DNA of 64,000 bases from contig JALHQW010000010.1 in NCBI GenBank assembly GCA_022841745.1, forward strand, positions 110,676 through 174,675, written 5' to 3'. Source of the stretch: Saprospiraceae bacterium. Its GTDB lineage: Bacteria > Bacteroidota > Bacteroidia > Chitinophagales > Saprospiraceae. The notes beneath the pieces were generated by a model, which had not been told where the DNA came from, ran no database searches, and saw nothing but the letters and a program-made list of their open reading frames with translations. Of this stretch, positions 16,785-25,158 are shown in pieces. Position 1 is the first letter of the stretch, and the number at the start of each line of letters is the position of its first letter. Made by a program: the position numbers and the translations under genes.

Positions 16785-17264
16785 TTACAAAAGTTCAATC
16801 ATGCGTCCATCAGGCAACAGTTCAAGCTCTTTGGCGGTGCTCTTGCTGGCGTCGTACTCGTCTTCTGAACCTTCGGCCATACCACTGACCATGTAAATCG
16901 TCATGGCTTCGTCTATACTAGCAACCGTCCGAACGATTCCATGGCCATCGGAAACAGTGCCGGCAATCACTTGTCGGTCAATGAGTTTGCCGGATTTTTC
17001 AAAAGTAGCCAATATGTACTGGTAGCTGAGCAAGCTAGCTTTCCAGTAGAGTAGGGCAGTGGCATCCTTTAGGCCCTCGATCCGGAAGCAGGGCACGAAC
17101 TCGGTCAACTCGTCTGCTACTTCCTCTATAGGTAAAATGAAATCATCTATGGCCTTTTGCGGTAAAGGCTCGTTTTCAAGACTATAGGTAAAGGCACTTT
17201 CTTCAGTGATGGAGATAGGCAGTTTTTCCTCTGGGAATTTTTGAATGAATTGGTTGAATGTCAT
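16785..17264 (-). CDS. Hypothetical acidic protein
   Basis: 159 residues, cytoplasmic by appearance and markedly acidic, especially the tail (GMAEGSEDEYDASKSTAKELELL). No motif that I recognise. A strand-rich core (ATFEKSGKLIDRQVIAGTVSDGHGIVRTVASIDEAMTIYMVSG) looks like a small beta-sheet sensor or immunity-type domain, without proof. It has its own complete promoter upstream. Reality is supported by that promoter and by normal coding bias. Confidence 0.7.
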   Translation of the reverse strand: MTFNQFIQKFPEEKLPISITEESAFTYSLENEPLPQKAIDDFILPIEEVADELTEFVPCFRIEGLKDATALLYWKASLLSYQYILATFEKSGKLIDRQVIAGTVSDGHGIVRTVASIDEAMTIYMVSGMAEGSEDEYDASKSTAKELELLPDGRMIELL

Positions 17265-17299
17265 TGCAAATTGTCGAATGGTTGTTCGCTTAGTTTCGG

Positions 17300-17331
17300 C
17301 AAAAATAAGTGGGCTTGTTTACTCTTGGCAA
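17300..17331 (-). promoter_or_regulatory. Complete promoter for the 16785-17264 gene
   Basis: Minus strand TTG (17331-17329), 21 bases, TATTTTTG (17307-17300), 35 bases before the ATG at 17264. It overlaps the region upstream of the divergent murB promoter box. Confidence 0.7.
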
Positions 17332-17360
17332 GTTTATTCACACTGATTGAGTCCCAAAGG

Positions 17361-17368
17361 TATTTTTG
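17361..17368 (+). promoter_or_regulatory. -7 box for murB
   Basis: TATTTTTG, 13 bases before the ATG at 17382; no spaced TTG. It supports the start at 17382 over the open frame reaching back to 17241. Confidence 0.5.
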
Positions 17369-17381
17369 CGGAAAAAATGAA

Positions 17382-18398
17382 ATGGTCGGTATTGATTTCC
17401 ACTACAATTTTCCCTTAAAAGCGCATAATACATTCGGAATAGCGGCACAAGCTGCGCAGTTGGTAGTGGTGCAGAATATAGAGTCACTGCTGACTATCTT
17501 AAGGGCCAACCAAATGCCAATACGAATATTAGGAGGAGGCAGCAATATTTTGCTGACAGGTGACTTGCCGGGCCTGACCATCAAAAATGAAATTGGAGGG
17601 ATTGAAATCATCTTGGAGAATGAAAACGATGTGCTCGTCAAAATTGGCGGAGGGGTTGGCTGGCATGATTTGGTGCTATGGGCCGTGGATCAAGGTTACG
17701 GAGGCATCGAAAACCTATCCCTAATCCCAGGAACGGTTGGTGCAGCGCCCATCCAAAACATTGGCGCCTATGGCGTGGAGTTAAAAGATGTGTTTCATTC
17801 ATTGGATGCCATTGATTTACGGTCTGCTGAGCCGCTGCATTTTACAACGGAGCAATGCAAATTTGGCTACCGGGACAGTATTTTCAAGCGGGAATTGAAG
17901 GGGCAGGCCATTATCGTGCACGTTTTTTTGAAACTCCATAAAAAGCCCGTTTTGAACACTGATTATGGCGATATCCAAAGGGTTTTGGCCGCAAATGGCA
18001 TCACAAAGCCGACCATACGGGACGTCAGCAATGCGGTTATCCATATCCGGCAAAGCAAGTTGCCTAACCCCCAAGAAATTGGAAATGCGGGCAGTTTCTT
18101 CAAAAACCCAGAATTGGATGCCATTGAAATTCAGCGATTTATAAGCCGTTTTCCGCTTGCTCCACATTATCTTCAAACAGATGGCCGGGAAAAAGTACCC
18201 GCAGGTTGGCTCATAGAACAGGCTGGCTGGAAGGGCCAACGCTTTGGCGATGCAGGCTGTCATGCCAAGCAAGCATTGGTGTTGGTGAATTATGGAAGTG
18301 CAAAAGGAGGGGAGATATTGGACTTAGCCCATAAAATTCAGTCTTCCGTTAAAGCGAAGTTTGACATTGACATTACCCCAGAAGTGAATATTTGGTAA
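17382..18398 (+). CDS. murB: UDP-N-acetylenolpyruvoylglucosamine reductase MurB
   Basis: About 338 residues from MVGIDFHYNFPLKAHNTFGI. MurB is the FAD- and NADPH-dependent enzyme that reduces UDP-GlcNAc-enolpyruvate to UDP-MurNAc in peptidoglycan synthesis. The FAD-binding domain shows HNTFGIAAQA, ILGGGSNILL and a GxVGAAPIQNIGAYG-like stretch (GTVGAAPIQNIGAYGVE); the C-terminal substrate domain has FGYRDSIFK, NAGSFFKNP (catalytic Ser) and PAGWLIEQAGWKGQRFGDAG. It is the Escherichia-type (type I) MurB by length. A bidirectional terminator follows. Confidence 0.95.
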   Translation: MVGIDFHYNFPLKAHNTFGIAAQAAQLVVVQNIESLLTILRANQMPIRILGGGSNILLTGDLPGLTIKNEIGGIEIILENENDVLVKIGGGVGWHDLVLWAVDQGYGGIENLSLIPGTVGAAPIQNIGAYGVELKDVFHSLDAIDLRSAEPLHFTTEQCKFGYRDSIFKRELKGQAIIVHVFLKLHKKPVLNTDYGDIQRVLAANGITKPTIRDVSNAVIHIRQSKLPNPQEIGNAGSFFKNPELDAIEIQRFISRFPLAPHYLQTDGREKVPAGWLIEQAGWKGQRFGDAGCHAKQALVLVNYGSAKGGEILDLAHKIQSSVKAKFDIDITPEVNIW

Positions 18399-18421
18399 GC
18401 CAACCATTTATAGGGCGATTG

Positions 18422-18459
18422 AAAAAAGCCCGGCTATCAAGCGATAGTCGGGCTTTTTT
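18422..18459. terminator. Bidirectional terminator between murB and coiled-coil lipoprotein gene
   Basis: Stem GCCCGGCTATC / GATAGTCGGGC (one G-U pair) with loop AAGC, preceded by A6 and followed by T8. It serves murB and the convergent gene at 18489. Confidence 0.85.
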
Positions 18460-18488
18460 TTGGACGGAATTAGTAATTTTTACTCATC

Positions 18489-19073
18489 CTAAATTTTCTC
18501 CAAGTGGAAAATTAAATCAGAGGAAATCAAATCCCATTTACCGTCCCCCAATTTTTTCATGTTAAACTCCTTTTTCTCATCGCCCTCTTCCCAAAGGTAG
18601 AACTTCCCGTCCCTGATTTCCCAATGGTTGCCAGCGCCAATTTGGATTTTAGACCTTTTCCCGAAGTAAACCGTGCCATCAGGCTTAAATTCGGCTTTGA
18701 ACTTCAAGCCGTCAATAATGCCTTGGCCGATGTCAATGCCCATTTTGCCAAGGCCCTCGCCCAAGCCTGCAAGCCCCTGTGCGAGTTGTCCCATGCCTTC
18801 CACAAAATTGCCAGCGGCATTGCTTGAATGGCTGTCTTCACCTAGTTCAGATTCAATTTCTTTCTTGGCCTTTTCAATTTCGGTCTTGATTTCCTCTTTT
18901 GCTTTTTTTAGTTCTTCTTCAACCTCTTCTTTTGCCTTTTCCATTTCATGCTTGGCTTCAGGCAAATGAAGGGTAACCTGGTAATGGCCTGCAAATTCCT
19001 GCTGCTTCGCTTCATCCGATTGGCAGGAAATGAGTAAAAGCAAGGAAAGCGCTACAAAAACAATGTACTTCAT
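18489..19073 (-). CDS. Lipoprotein with charged coiled coil and Gly-rich segment
   Basis: 194 residues. Lipobox LLISC (Cys17). Residues ~40-78 are a Glu/Lys heptad coiled coil (MEKAKEEVEEELKKAKEEI and onward), followed by a glycine-rich amphipathic piece (FVEGMGQLAQGLAGLGEGLG), then a beta-rich C-terminal domain (LKFKAEFKPDGTVYFGKRS, NHWEIRDGKFYLWEEGDEK) resembling small lipocalin-like copper/lipid sensors such as those annotated as 'lipocalin-like/DUF' in Bacteroidota. Function unknown. Confidence 0.75.
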   Translation of the reverse strand: MKYIVFVALSLLLLISCQSDEAKQQEFAGHYQVTLHLPEAKHEMEKAKEEVEEELKKAKEEIKTEIEKAKKEIESELGEDSHSSNAAGNFVEGMGQLAQGLAGLGEGLGKMGIDIGQGIIDGLKFKAEFKPDGTVYFGKRSKIQIGAGNHWEIRDGKFYLWEEGDEKKEFNMKKLGDGKWDLISSDLIFHLEKI

Positions 19074-19230
19074 ACGGTCATCAATTTAATGGTGAAAAAA
19101 TGATGGACAAGGTCACAAAAAATGATAACCATGGCAAAAATTATCTGTGAATTGAGTTGCTTTTTGGACGGATGATGCTAAAGCAAGATTTGGCCATCCA
19201 TGAAATAGCCCCAAATGGCAACGAAAAATC

Positions 19231-19238
19231 TAACTTTG
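19231..19238 (+). promoter_or_regulatory. Candidate -7 box for metH
   Basis: TAACTTTG, 77 bases before the metH ATG. No spaced TTG. The 240-base gap before metH shows no cobalamin or SAM riboswitch that I can recognise. Confidence 0.35.
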
Positions 19239-19315
19239 CCCCCTCAATCATTCCAGCAAACCAAGTCCAGTAAACAAATGCCCCACACAAATCATTTCTA
19301 CACCAAATTCATTCT

Positions 19316-22300
19316 ATGAGTGTGTCACTGCAAGAAGCAATAAAGAACCGTATTCTCATTCTCGATGGTGCAATGGGCACCATGATTCAGCGATACAAGC
19401 TGACCGAAGCTGATTACCGTGGCGAGCGTTTTGCCGATTGGCACCTCGATGTGAAGGGTAACAATGATTTACTCTGCATCACCAAACCTGAGATCATTGA
19501 GGCCATCCACCGTGAGTACCTGGAGGCAGGTGCTGACATTATCGAGACCAACACCTTCAGTTCCACCAGCATAGCCATGGCGGACTACGAAATGCAGGAA
19601 CTGGCCTATGAACTCAACCTCGAAGCTGCCCGATGTGCACGCCAGGCGATTGAGGCTTTCGCTTCGCAAAATACTGGTAAACAACGTTTTGTAGCCGGAG
19701 CATTTGGCCCGCTGAACAAGACGCTTTCCCTTTCCCCAGATGTGAATGACCCTGGTTTCCGTGCCGTCACCTTCGATGAGTGCGTGGCCGCCTACTACGA
19801 ACAGGCCCGTGGACTGATGGATGGCGGAGTTGATATATTTTTGGTGGAAACGATTTTTGATACACTAAACGCAAAAGCAGCGCTCTTTGCCATTGATAAG
19901 CTTTTCGAGGAGAGGGGTGCTAAATTGCCCATCATGATTTCCGGTACCATCACCGATGCCAGTGGACGCACCCTTTCTGGTCAGACTGTCGAGGCATTTT
20001 GGATTTCGGTAAAACATGCCAGACCTTTCTGTGTCGGTTTAAACTGTGCCTTGGGCGCCAAGGAAATGCGCCCGCACCTAGAGGCACTGGCCGAAATAGC
20101 TGATTGCTATGTTCATGCCTATCCGAATGCAGGCCTGCCAAATGAGATGGGGGAATACGACCAGACCCCGCACGAGATGTGCCATTTTATAGAGGATTTT
20201 GTGGAAAGTAATTTCGTGAATATCGTAGGTGGCTGCTGTGGTACGACTCCAGACCACATCCGGCACATGGCTGAGCATGTTGTCAACCTGAAACCCCGTC
20301 AGATATCCCCAAAGCCTCATTACACCATGTATGCAGGGCTGGAACCACTCATCGTCAGGGAAGAGACCAATTTCGTTAACGTAGGCGAACGCACCAACGT
20401 GACGGGCAGCCGCAAGTTTGCGAAGCTGATAAAAGAAGGTAACTATGCCGAGGCGCTCAGTGTTGCACAGCAACAGGTAGAGGGCGGCGCCCAAATCATT
20501 GATGTGAACATGGACGAGGGCTTACTCGATTCCGAGAAGGCCATGGTCACTTTCCTCAACCTTGTGATGGCCGAGCCGGAGATTGCGAAGTTGCCGATCA
20601 TGATTGACAGTTCCAAGTTTAGCGTCATTGAAGCAGGTTTGAAATGTGTTCAGGGCAAGTGCATCGTGAACTCCATTTCTATGAAAGAAGGGGAGGCGGA
20701 GTTCATCCGGCAAGCTAAGTTGGTTAGGCGCTATGGTGCATCAGCAGTAGTCATGGCTTTCGATGAAAAAGGGCAGGCAGACACGATTGAACGCAAGGTG
20801 GAAATCTGCTCCAGGGCTTACAAGATTCTGACTGAGCAAATTGGCTTCCCGCCCGAGGACATCATTTTCGACCCAAATATTTTCGCCGTTGCAACGGGCA
20901 TTGAGGAACATAATGAGTACGCCATTTACTATATCGAAGCATGTCGGCAAATAAAGCAGCGTTGCCCCGGTGTGAAAATCAGCGGAGGTGTGAGCAACCT
21001 GTCGTTCAGCTTCCGTGGTAATGATCGGGTTCGGGAGGCCATGCACTCAGCCTTTTTGTACCACGCAATACAAGCTGGCATGGACATGGGCATCGTAAAC
21101 GCAGGGATGATGGAGATTTACGAGCAATTACCCAAAGACTTGCTTGAAAGGGTGGAGGATGTGCTGTTCAATCGCCGAGCCGATGCTACCGAGCGGCTTA
21201 CGGAGTTTGCGGAGACCCTCAAAGGCAGTGGCGGGATGCAAATTGAAAAAGACCTTGCCTGGCGTGATACTCACGTTGAGAAGCGGTTGGAGCATTCCTT
21301 GGTAAAAGGGATTACCGATTTCATAGACATTGACATTGAAGAAGCCCGTCAAAAATACCCTCAGCCCATCCACGTCATAGAGGGGCCTTTGATGGACGGA
21401 ATGAACGTCGTCGGCGACCTGTTCGGCAGTGGTAAAATGTTCTTGCCACAGGTGGTGAAGTCTGCAAGGGTGATGAAAAAAGCAGTGGCTTATTTGACCC
21501 CGTTTATTGAGGAAGAAAAATTAAGGTCTGGCGACGCAGGCAAACCCAAGGGAAAAATCCTAATGGCCACGGTCAAAGGTGATGTTCACGACATAGGTAA
21601 AAACATCGTGGGCGTTGTACTTGGCTGCAACAATTACGACATCGTTGACCTTGGTGTGATGGTACCGGCTGATAAGATTTTGGATGCCGCCATTGCAGAA
21701 AAAGTGGACATGATTGGCCTAAGCGGCCTCATTACACCTTCACTTGATGAAATGGTTCATGTAGCCAAGGAAATGCAACGGCGTGGCTTCACCATGCCAC
21801 TTTTGATAGGTGGCGCAACGACCTCCCGTACACATACCGCCGTAAAAATTGAGCAACAGTACAATGGGCCTGTGGTGCATGTGCTGGACGCAAGCCGCAG
21901 TGTGGCTGTTGCCTCTACCCTCATTGGTAGTGACGATGACGCTCGTTCAAATTTTATACTTGAAACCAAAAAAGACTACGCCACTATTCGGGAGCAGCGA
22001 CTCAACCGCACCACCACTAAGAAGTACCTGAGCATCAAGGAGGCAAGGGCGAACAACTATAAGATTGACTGGGCGGCCTACACACCGCCCAAACCTAAAT
22101 TTTTGGGTATCAAGGTGTTTGACAATTATGACCTTGCAGAATTGAGCAATTATATTGACTGGACGCCTTTCTTCGCCAGTTGGGAACTCAGGGGCAAGTA
22201 CCCCGACATCCTGATGGACGAAACGGTTGGCGAACTTTCCCGCCAACTTTTCAATGATGCCCAATCATTGCTGCGGCGGGTGATTGACGAAAAATGGTTG

Positions 22301-23002
22301 ACGGCACGAGCGGTCATCGGATTTTTTCCGGCCAATGCCGTTGAGGCAGACAGCCTCGAACTGTACACGGACGAGGGTAGGGTAGTGGTTCAGTCAAAAT
22401 TGCATTTTTTGCGACAGCAAATGGAAAAAGCACCTGGCCAACCTAATATCAGCCTTTCCGATTTCATAGCACCCAAGGGAAAGGAAGATTATATCGGCAG
22501 CTTCGCCGTGTCAACTGGCTTTGGCATTGACAAATGGGTAAAGCAGTTTGAGGAGCAACTCGACGACTATAGTGCTATCCTGCTAAAGGCGCTTGCGGAT
22601 CGCTTAGCAGAGGCATTTGCGGAAAGGATGCACGAACGGGTGCGCAAGGAGTTTTGGGGTTATGCCACAACCGAAAATCTTGACGGCCAGTCTCTTATCG
22701 AAGAGAAGTACCAAGGCATTCGGCCAGCACCGGGCTATCCTGCCTGCCCAGAGCATACGGAAAAGCGCACTCTTTGGCAATTGCTGAATGTGGAAGAAAA
22801 TTCGGGCATCAAATTGACGGAAAGCTGTGCCATGTGGCCAGCGGCAGCGGTCAGTGGCTGGTATTTTGCCCATCCTGAGAGCAAGTATTTTACGACGGGA
22901 CAATTAGGAAAAGACCAAGTTGAGGATTATGCTGGGCGAAAAGGGATGACGGTGCAGCAAGCTGAAAAATGGTTGGCGAGCGTACTGAATTACGACGCTT
23001 AA
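19316..23002 (+). CDS. metH: Cobalamin-dependent methionine synthase MetH
   Basis: 1228 residues, full length. MetH transfers a methyl group from methyltetrahydrofolate to homocysteine through cobalamin. All four modules are seen in order: homocysteine-binding barrel ([11 protein letters not shown], zinc ligands in VGLNCALGA and [13 protein letters not shown]), pterin-binding barrel ([30 protein letters not shown]), cobalamin domain ([21 protein letters not shown] with the axial His, [31 protein letters not shown]), and the reactivation domain with the SAM site ([17 protein letters not shown]). It converges with pspC 19 bases downstream. Confidence 0.98.
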   Translation: MSVSLQEAIKNRILILDGAMGTMIQRYKLTEADYRGERFADWHLDVKGNNDLLCITKPEIIEAIHREYLEAGADIIETNTFSSTSIAMADYEMQELAYELNLEAARCARQAIEAFASQNTGKQRFVAGAFGPLNKTLSLSPDVNDPGFRAVTFDECVAAYYEQARGLMDGGVDIFLVETIFDTLNAKAALFAIDKLFEERGAKLPIMISGTITDASGRTLSGQTVEAFWISVKHARPFCVGLNCALGAKEMRPHLEALAEIADCYVHAYPNAGLPNEMGEYDQTPHEMCHFIEDFVESNFVNIVGGCCGTTPDHIRHMAEHVVNLKPRQISPKPHYTMYAGLEPLIVREETNFVNVGERTNVTGSRKFAKLIKEGNYAEALSVAQQQVEGGAQIIDVNMDEGLLDSEKAMVTFLNLVMAEPEIAKLPIMIDSSKFSVIEAGLKCVQGKCIVNSISMKEGEAEFIRQAKLVRRYGASAVVMAFDEKGQADTIERKVEICSRAYKILTEQIGFPPEDIIFDPNIFAVATGIEEHNEYAIYYIEACRQIKQRCPGVKISGGVSNLSFSFRGNDRVREAMHSAFLYHAIQAGMDMGIVNAGMMEIYEQLPKDLLERVEDVLFNRRADATERLTEFAETLKGSGGMQIEKDLAWRDTHVEKRLEHSLVKGITDFIDIDIEEARQKYPQPIHVIEGPLMDGMNVVGDLFGSGKMFLPQVVKSARVMKKAVAYLTPFIEEEKLRSGDAGKPKGKILMATVKGDVHDIGKNIVGVVLGCNNYDIVDLGVMVPADKILDAAIAEKVDMIGLSGLITPSLDEMVHVAKEMQRRGFTMPLLIGGATTSRTHTAVKIEQQYNGPVVHVLDASRSVAVASTLIGSDDDARSNFILETKKDYATIREQRLNRTTTKKYLSIKEARANNYKIDWAAYTPPKPKFLGIKVFDNYDLAELSNYIDWTPFFASWELRGKYPDILMDETVGELSRQLFNDAQSLLRRVIDEKWLTARAVIGFFPANAVEADSLELYTDEGRVVVQSKLHFLRQQMEKAPGQPNISLSDFIAPKGKEDYIGSFAVSTGFGIDKWVKQFEEQLDDYSAILLKALADRLAEAFAERMHERVRKEFWGYATTENLDGQSLIEEKYQGIRPAPGYPACPEHTEKRTLWQLLNVEENSGIKLTESCAMWPAAAVSGWYFAHPESKYFTTGQLGKDQVEDYAGRKGMTVQQAEKWLASVLNYDA

Positions 23003-23021
23003 AAATCAAATGGTAATTACA

Positions 23022-23237
23022 TTAGCCCCAATACACCCTTCCATTGCCTTTGAGGTATTTCTTGATGTTTAGCCAAAATGCCACGAAGAGGTAAAGTATG
23101 ATAGGGGAGCCTAATGCTACAAAACTGGCATAGATGAAATACATACGAACCCTTGAGGATGCTAGCCCCATTTTATCGCCAAGATAGTTGCATACACCAA
23201 AGGCTGACCGTTCCATCAAATCTTTGAAATTTCCCAT
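23022..23237 (-). CDS. PspC domain protein
   Basis: 71 residues comprising a single PspC domain: FGVCNYLGDKMGLASSRVRMYFIYASFVALGSPIILYLFVAFWL, with a transmembrane segment at about 33-56. PspC-type proteins are envelope-stress membrane components; the short stand-alone form is frequent in Bacteroidota. It lies downstream of the ECF sigma gene on the same strand, but a terminator separates them and it has its own -7 box immediately before the ATG, so a shared operon is doubtful. Confidence 0.9.
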   Translation of the reverse strand: MGNFKDLMERSAFGVCNYLGDKMGLASSRVRMYFIYASFVALGSPIILYLFVAFWLNIKKYLKGNGRVYWG

Positions 23238-23241
23238 GTTG

Positions 23242-23249
23242 CAAATTTA
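23242..23249 (-). promoter_or_regulatory. -7 box for pspC, four bases before the ATG
   Basis: TAAATTTG on the minus strand with CAAC between it and the ATG at 23237. This implies a leaderless or near-leaderless message. No spaced TTG is present. Confidence 0.45.
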
Positions 23250-23270
23250 ACTGGTCAATCCTAAATAAAA

Positions 23271-23307
23271 AAGGCAGATGTCGGATTAAATGCTCGACAC
23301 CTGCCTT
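23271..23307. terminator. Terminator after the ECF sigma factor gene
   Basis: AAGGCAGATGTCG pairs with CGACACCTGCCTT (one mismatch in 13), with flanking A and T runs. It lies between the sigma gene and pspC. Confidence 0.75.
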
Positions 23308-23330
23308 TGTTTTATAGATTGGCCAGAAAA

Positions 23331-23912
23331 TTATTGCAGGTACATTTCTTTTTCAGCCATCATTTTCCTGATGTTGATAAGTGCGTAACGCATACGGCCC
23401 AAGGCGGTATTGATGCTTACACGGGTCAAAGCAGCAATTTCTTTGAAACTCATGTCGGCGTAGTGCCTCAGAATCACAACTTCCCGCTGCTCGGCCGGCA
23501 ATGCATCTACGAGGTGGCGGATGCGGTCGTGGGTTTGGCTGCGCATGATGAGCTGTTCGGCGTTAGGGTCGTGCGACCCGATAACATCAAAGATGTCAAA
23601 TGAATCGTTGATGTGAACATGTGGTCTGCGTTTTCCTCTCCTATGGTAATCAACACAAAGGTTGTAGGAAATGCGCAATGCCCATTGACCAAATTTGCCT
23701 TCGTGGTTGTATTTACCACTGCGCAAAGTGTTGATTATCTTGATGAAAACTTCTTGGAAGATGTCTTCGGCGAGCGTCTCATCTTTCACAAAGAGGTAGA
23801 TGGACGTGTAGATTTTCTGTTGGTAGCGGTCTAGTAATTCCTTGAAAGAACGTTCGTCCCCTTCAAGGTACTGAGCTATCAGTTGGTGGTCATTCACTGG
23901 CATTACTTGCAT
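23331..23912 (-). CDS. ECF RNA polymerase sigma factor
   Basis: 193 residues with sigma region 2 (FKELLDRYQQKIYTSIYLFVKDETLAEDIFQEVFIKI, and WALRISYNLCVDYHRR) and region 4 (LPAEQREVVILRHYADMSFKEIAALTRVSINTALGRMRYALINIRK, helix-turn-helix). It would direct RNA polymerase to a stress-type regulon. No anti-sigma gene sits beside it, unlike many ECF loci; pspC downstream is behind a terminator. The linker HVHINDSFDIFDVIGSHDPNAEQLIMRS is typical of the conserved Bacteroidota ECF group that lacks a linked FecR. An alternative start is the Met at residue 4. Confidence 0.93.
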   Translation of the reverse strand: MQVMPVNDHQLIAQYLEGDERSFKELLDRYQQKIYTSIYLFVKDETLAEDIFQEVFIKIINTLRSGKYNHEGKFGQWALRISYNLCVDYHRRGKRRPHVHINDSFDIFDVIGSHDPNAEQLIMRSQTHDRIRHLVDALPAEQREVVILRHYADMSFKEIAALTRVSINTALGRMRYALINIRKMMAEKEMYLQ

Positions 23913-24373
23913 AACTAAGGCAAAAGTTAGTTAAAAAAACAGTTTGCGATTTAGTGTAGAAGTTTATGCCGTATAGAAAATCTTGTTTAGTGGAAAAATT
24001 TAGTTGAAGACGGTAGTGCAATTAAAGCGCCAAATTAGTTCATTCGTAGAAGAAAAAACGAAACTTGGCCATTTTAACAAAAAATTAATGCTTTTAATAA
24101 AATAACTTGAATTGAAAAGCTGGTGCAAAGCAAATGTCTTTTCGCCAGATTGTCAAGACAAGGTCATAAAAAAGAGTTGGGAATCAATAATTTTAACTAA
24201 ACATTTCCCAAAACTACCGGAATTCTGTTTGGTAAAACACTCAAATTGACGGCTGATTATCAGAAATTGAAGTTTGTGAGGGCTGTTTTGCCTCTAAATG
24301 TTTTTGAAATCAGTACATTTGCCCGATTCAACCTACAAAGCGACCACCCAAAGTTTAATTTTAAAGACAAAGC
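23913..24373. other. 461-base gap upstream of tpiA
   Basis: AT-rich and without a plausible gene. It should hold the divergent promoters of the ECF sigma gene and tpiA; the tpiA promoter is annotated separately. For the sigma gene, TAACTTTTG (minus strand, near 23925) is a one-base-longer variant of the -7 box. I see no hairpin with a T-run and no riboswitch. Confidence 0.6.
24288..24321 (+). promoter_or_regulatory. Promoter of tpiA
   Basis: TTG (24288-24290, within TTTTG), 23 bases, TACATTTG (24314-24321), 52 bases before the tpiA ATG. Confidence 0.55.
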
Positions 24374-25138
24374 ATGAAGAGAGCGCAAATTGTTGCGGGC
24401 AACTGGAAGATGAACTTAAGTTTCCAAGAGGGTAGAGACCTTGCTAAAGAAATAATCAACGATTCCAGCCCGAGTGAGGTTTTGATGGTGCTTTGCCCGC
24501 CATTTGTACACTTGAACCACCTTTCGACCTTAGTAAATGGGATTTCCCATCTTGAAATTGGCGCACAAGACTGCCACCACCTTCCAAACGGGGCTTACAC
24601 AGGCGAGGTGTCCGCAGGGATGCTCAAATCCGTTGGCTGCAGTTTCGTCATTATTGGACATTCGGAACGCAGGGAGTATTTCGGTGAGAATGACGAATTG
24701 CTGACAAAGAAAGTGGATGCCGTGCTCGGCAATGGTATGAGGCCTATTTTTTGTTGTGGTGAAAAATTGGAAACAAGGGAAGCGGGAACGCAAGAAGAGC
24801 TTGTAAAATCGCAAATCGAAAATGCCCTCTTTCACTTAAACAGCGAAGCCTTTTCTAAAATCGTTATAGCCTACGAACCTGTCTGGGCCATTGGTACCGG
24901 TAAAACCGCCTCACCTGAACAAGCCCAAGAAATGCACGCCTTTATTAGAAGCCTGATTTTGAAAAAATATGGAAATGAAATTGCGGACAACACGCCGATA
25001 CTTTACGGTGGTAGTTGTAAGCCCGATAATGCAACCGAGATTTTCAGCCAACCTGATGTGGATGGTGGATTGATTGGAGGTGCATCCTTGAAGGCGAGTG
25101 ATTTCATTGCAATTGCAAACAGTTTTCCTCAAAATTAA
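24374..25138 (+). CDS. tpiA: Triosephosphate isomerase
   Basis: 254 residues. Interconverts dihydroxyacetone phosphate and glyceraldehyde 3-phosphate in glycolysis. Catalytic elements are all present: GNWKMN (Lys), [10 protein letters not shown] (His) and [19 protein letters not shown] (Glu and the flexible lid), with [10 protein letters not shown] and [10 protein letters not shown] for phosphate binding. Length is normal. The next gene, the giant surface protein, starts only 20 bases after the stop, and no terminator lies between, so the two may share a transcript. Confidence 0.98.
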   Translation: MKRAQIVAGNWKMNLSFQEGRDLAKEIINDSSPSEVLMVLCPPFVHLNHLSTLVNGISHLEIGAQDCHHLPNGAYTGEVSAGMLKSVGCSFVIIGHSERREYFGENDELLTKKVDAVLGNGMRPIFCCGEKLETREAGTQEELVKSQIENALFHLNSEAFSKIVIAYEPVWAIGTGKTASPEQAQEMHAFIRSLILKKYGNEIADNTPILYGGSCKPDNATEIFSQPDVDGGLIGGASLKASDFIAIANSFPQN

Positions 25139-25158
25139 AAAATCAGGATTCTCAAAAA

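Noticed and set aside
19074..19315. Possible cobalamin or SAM riboswitch ahead of metH
   Set aside because: I could find neither the conserved B12-box core nor a SAM-riboswitch pattern; only a short imperfect inverted repeat around 19189-19228.
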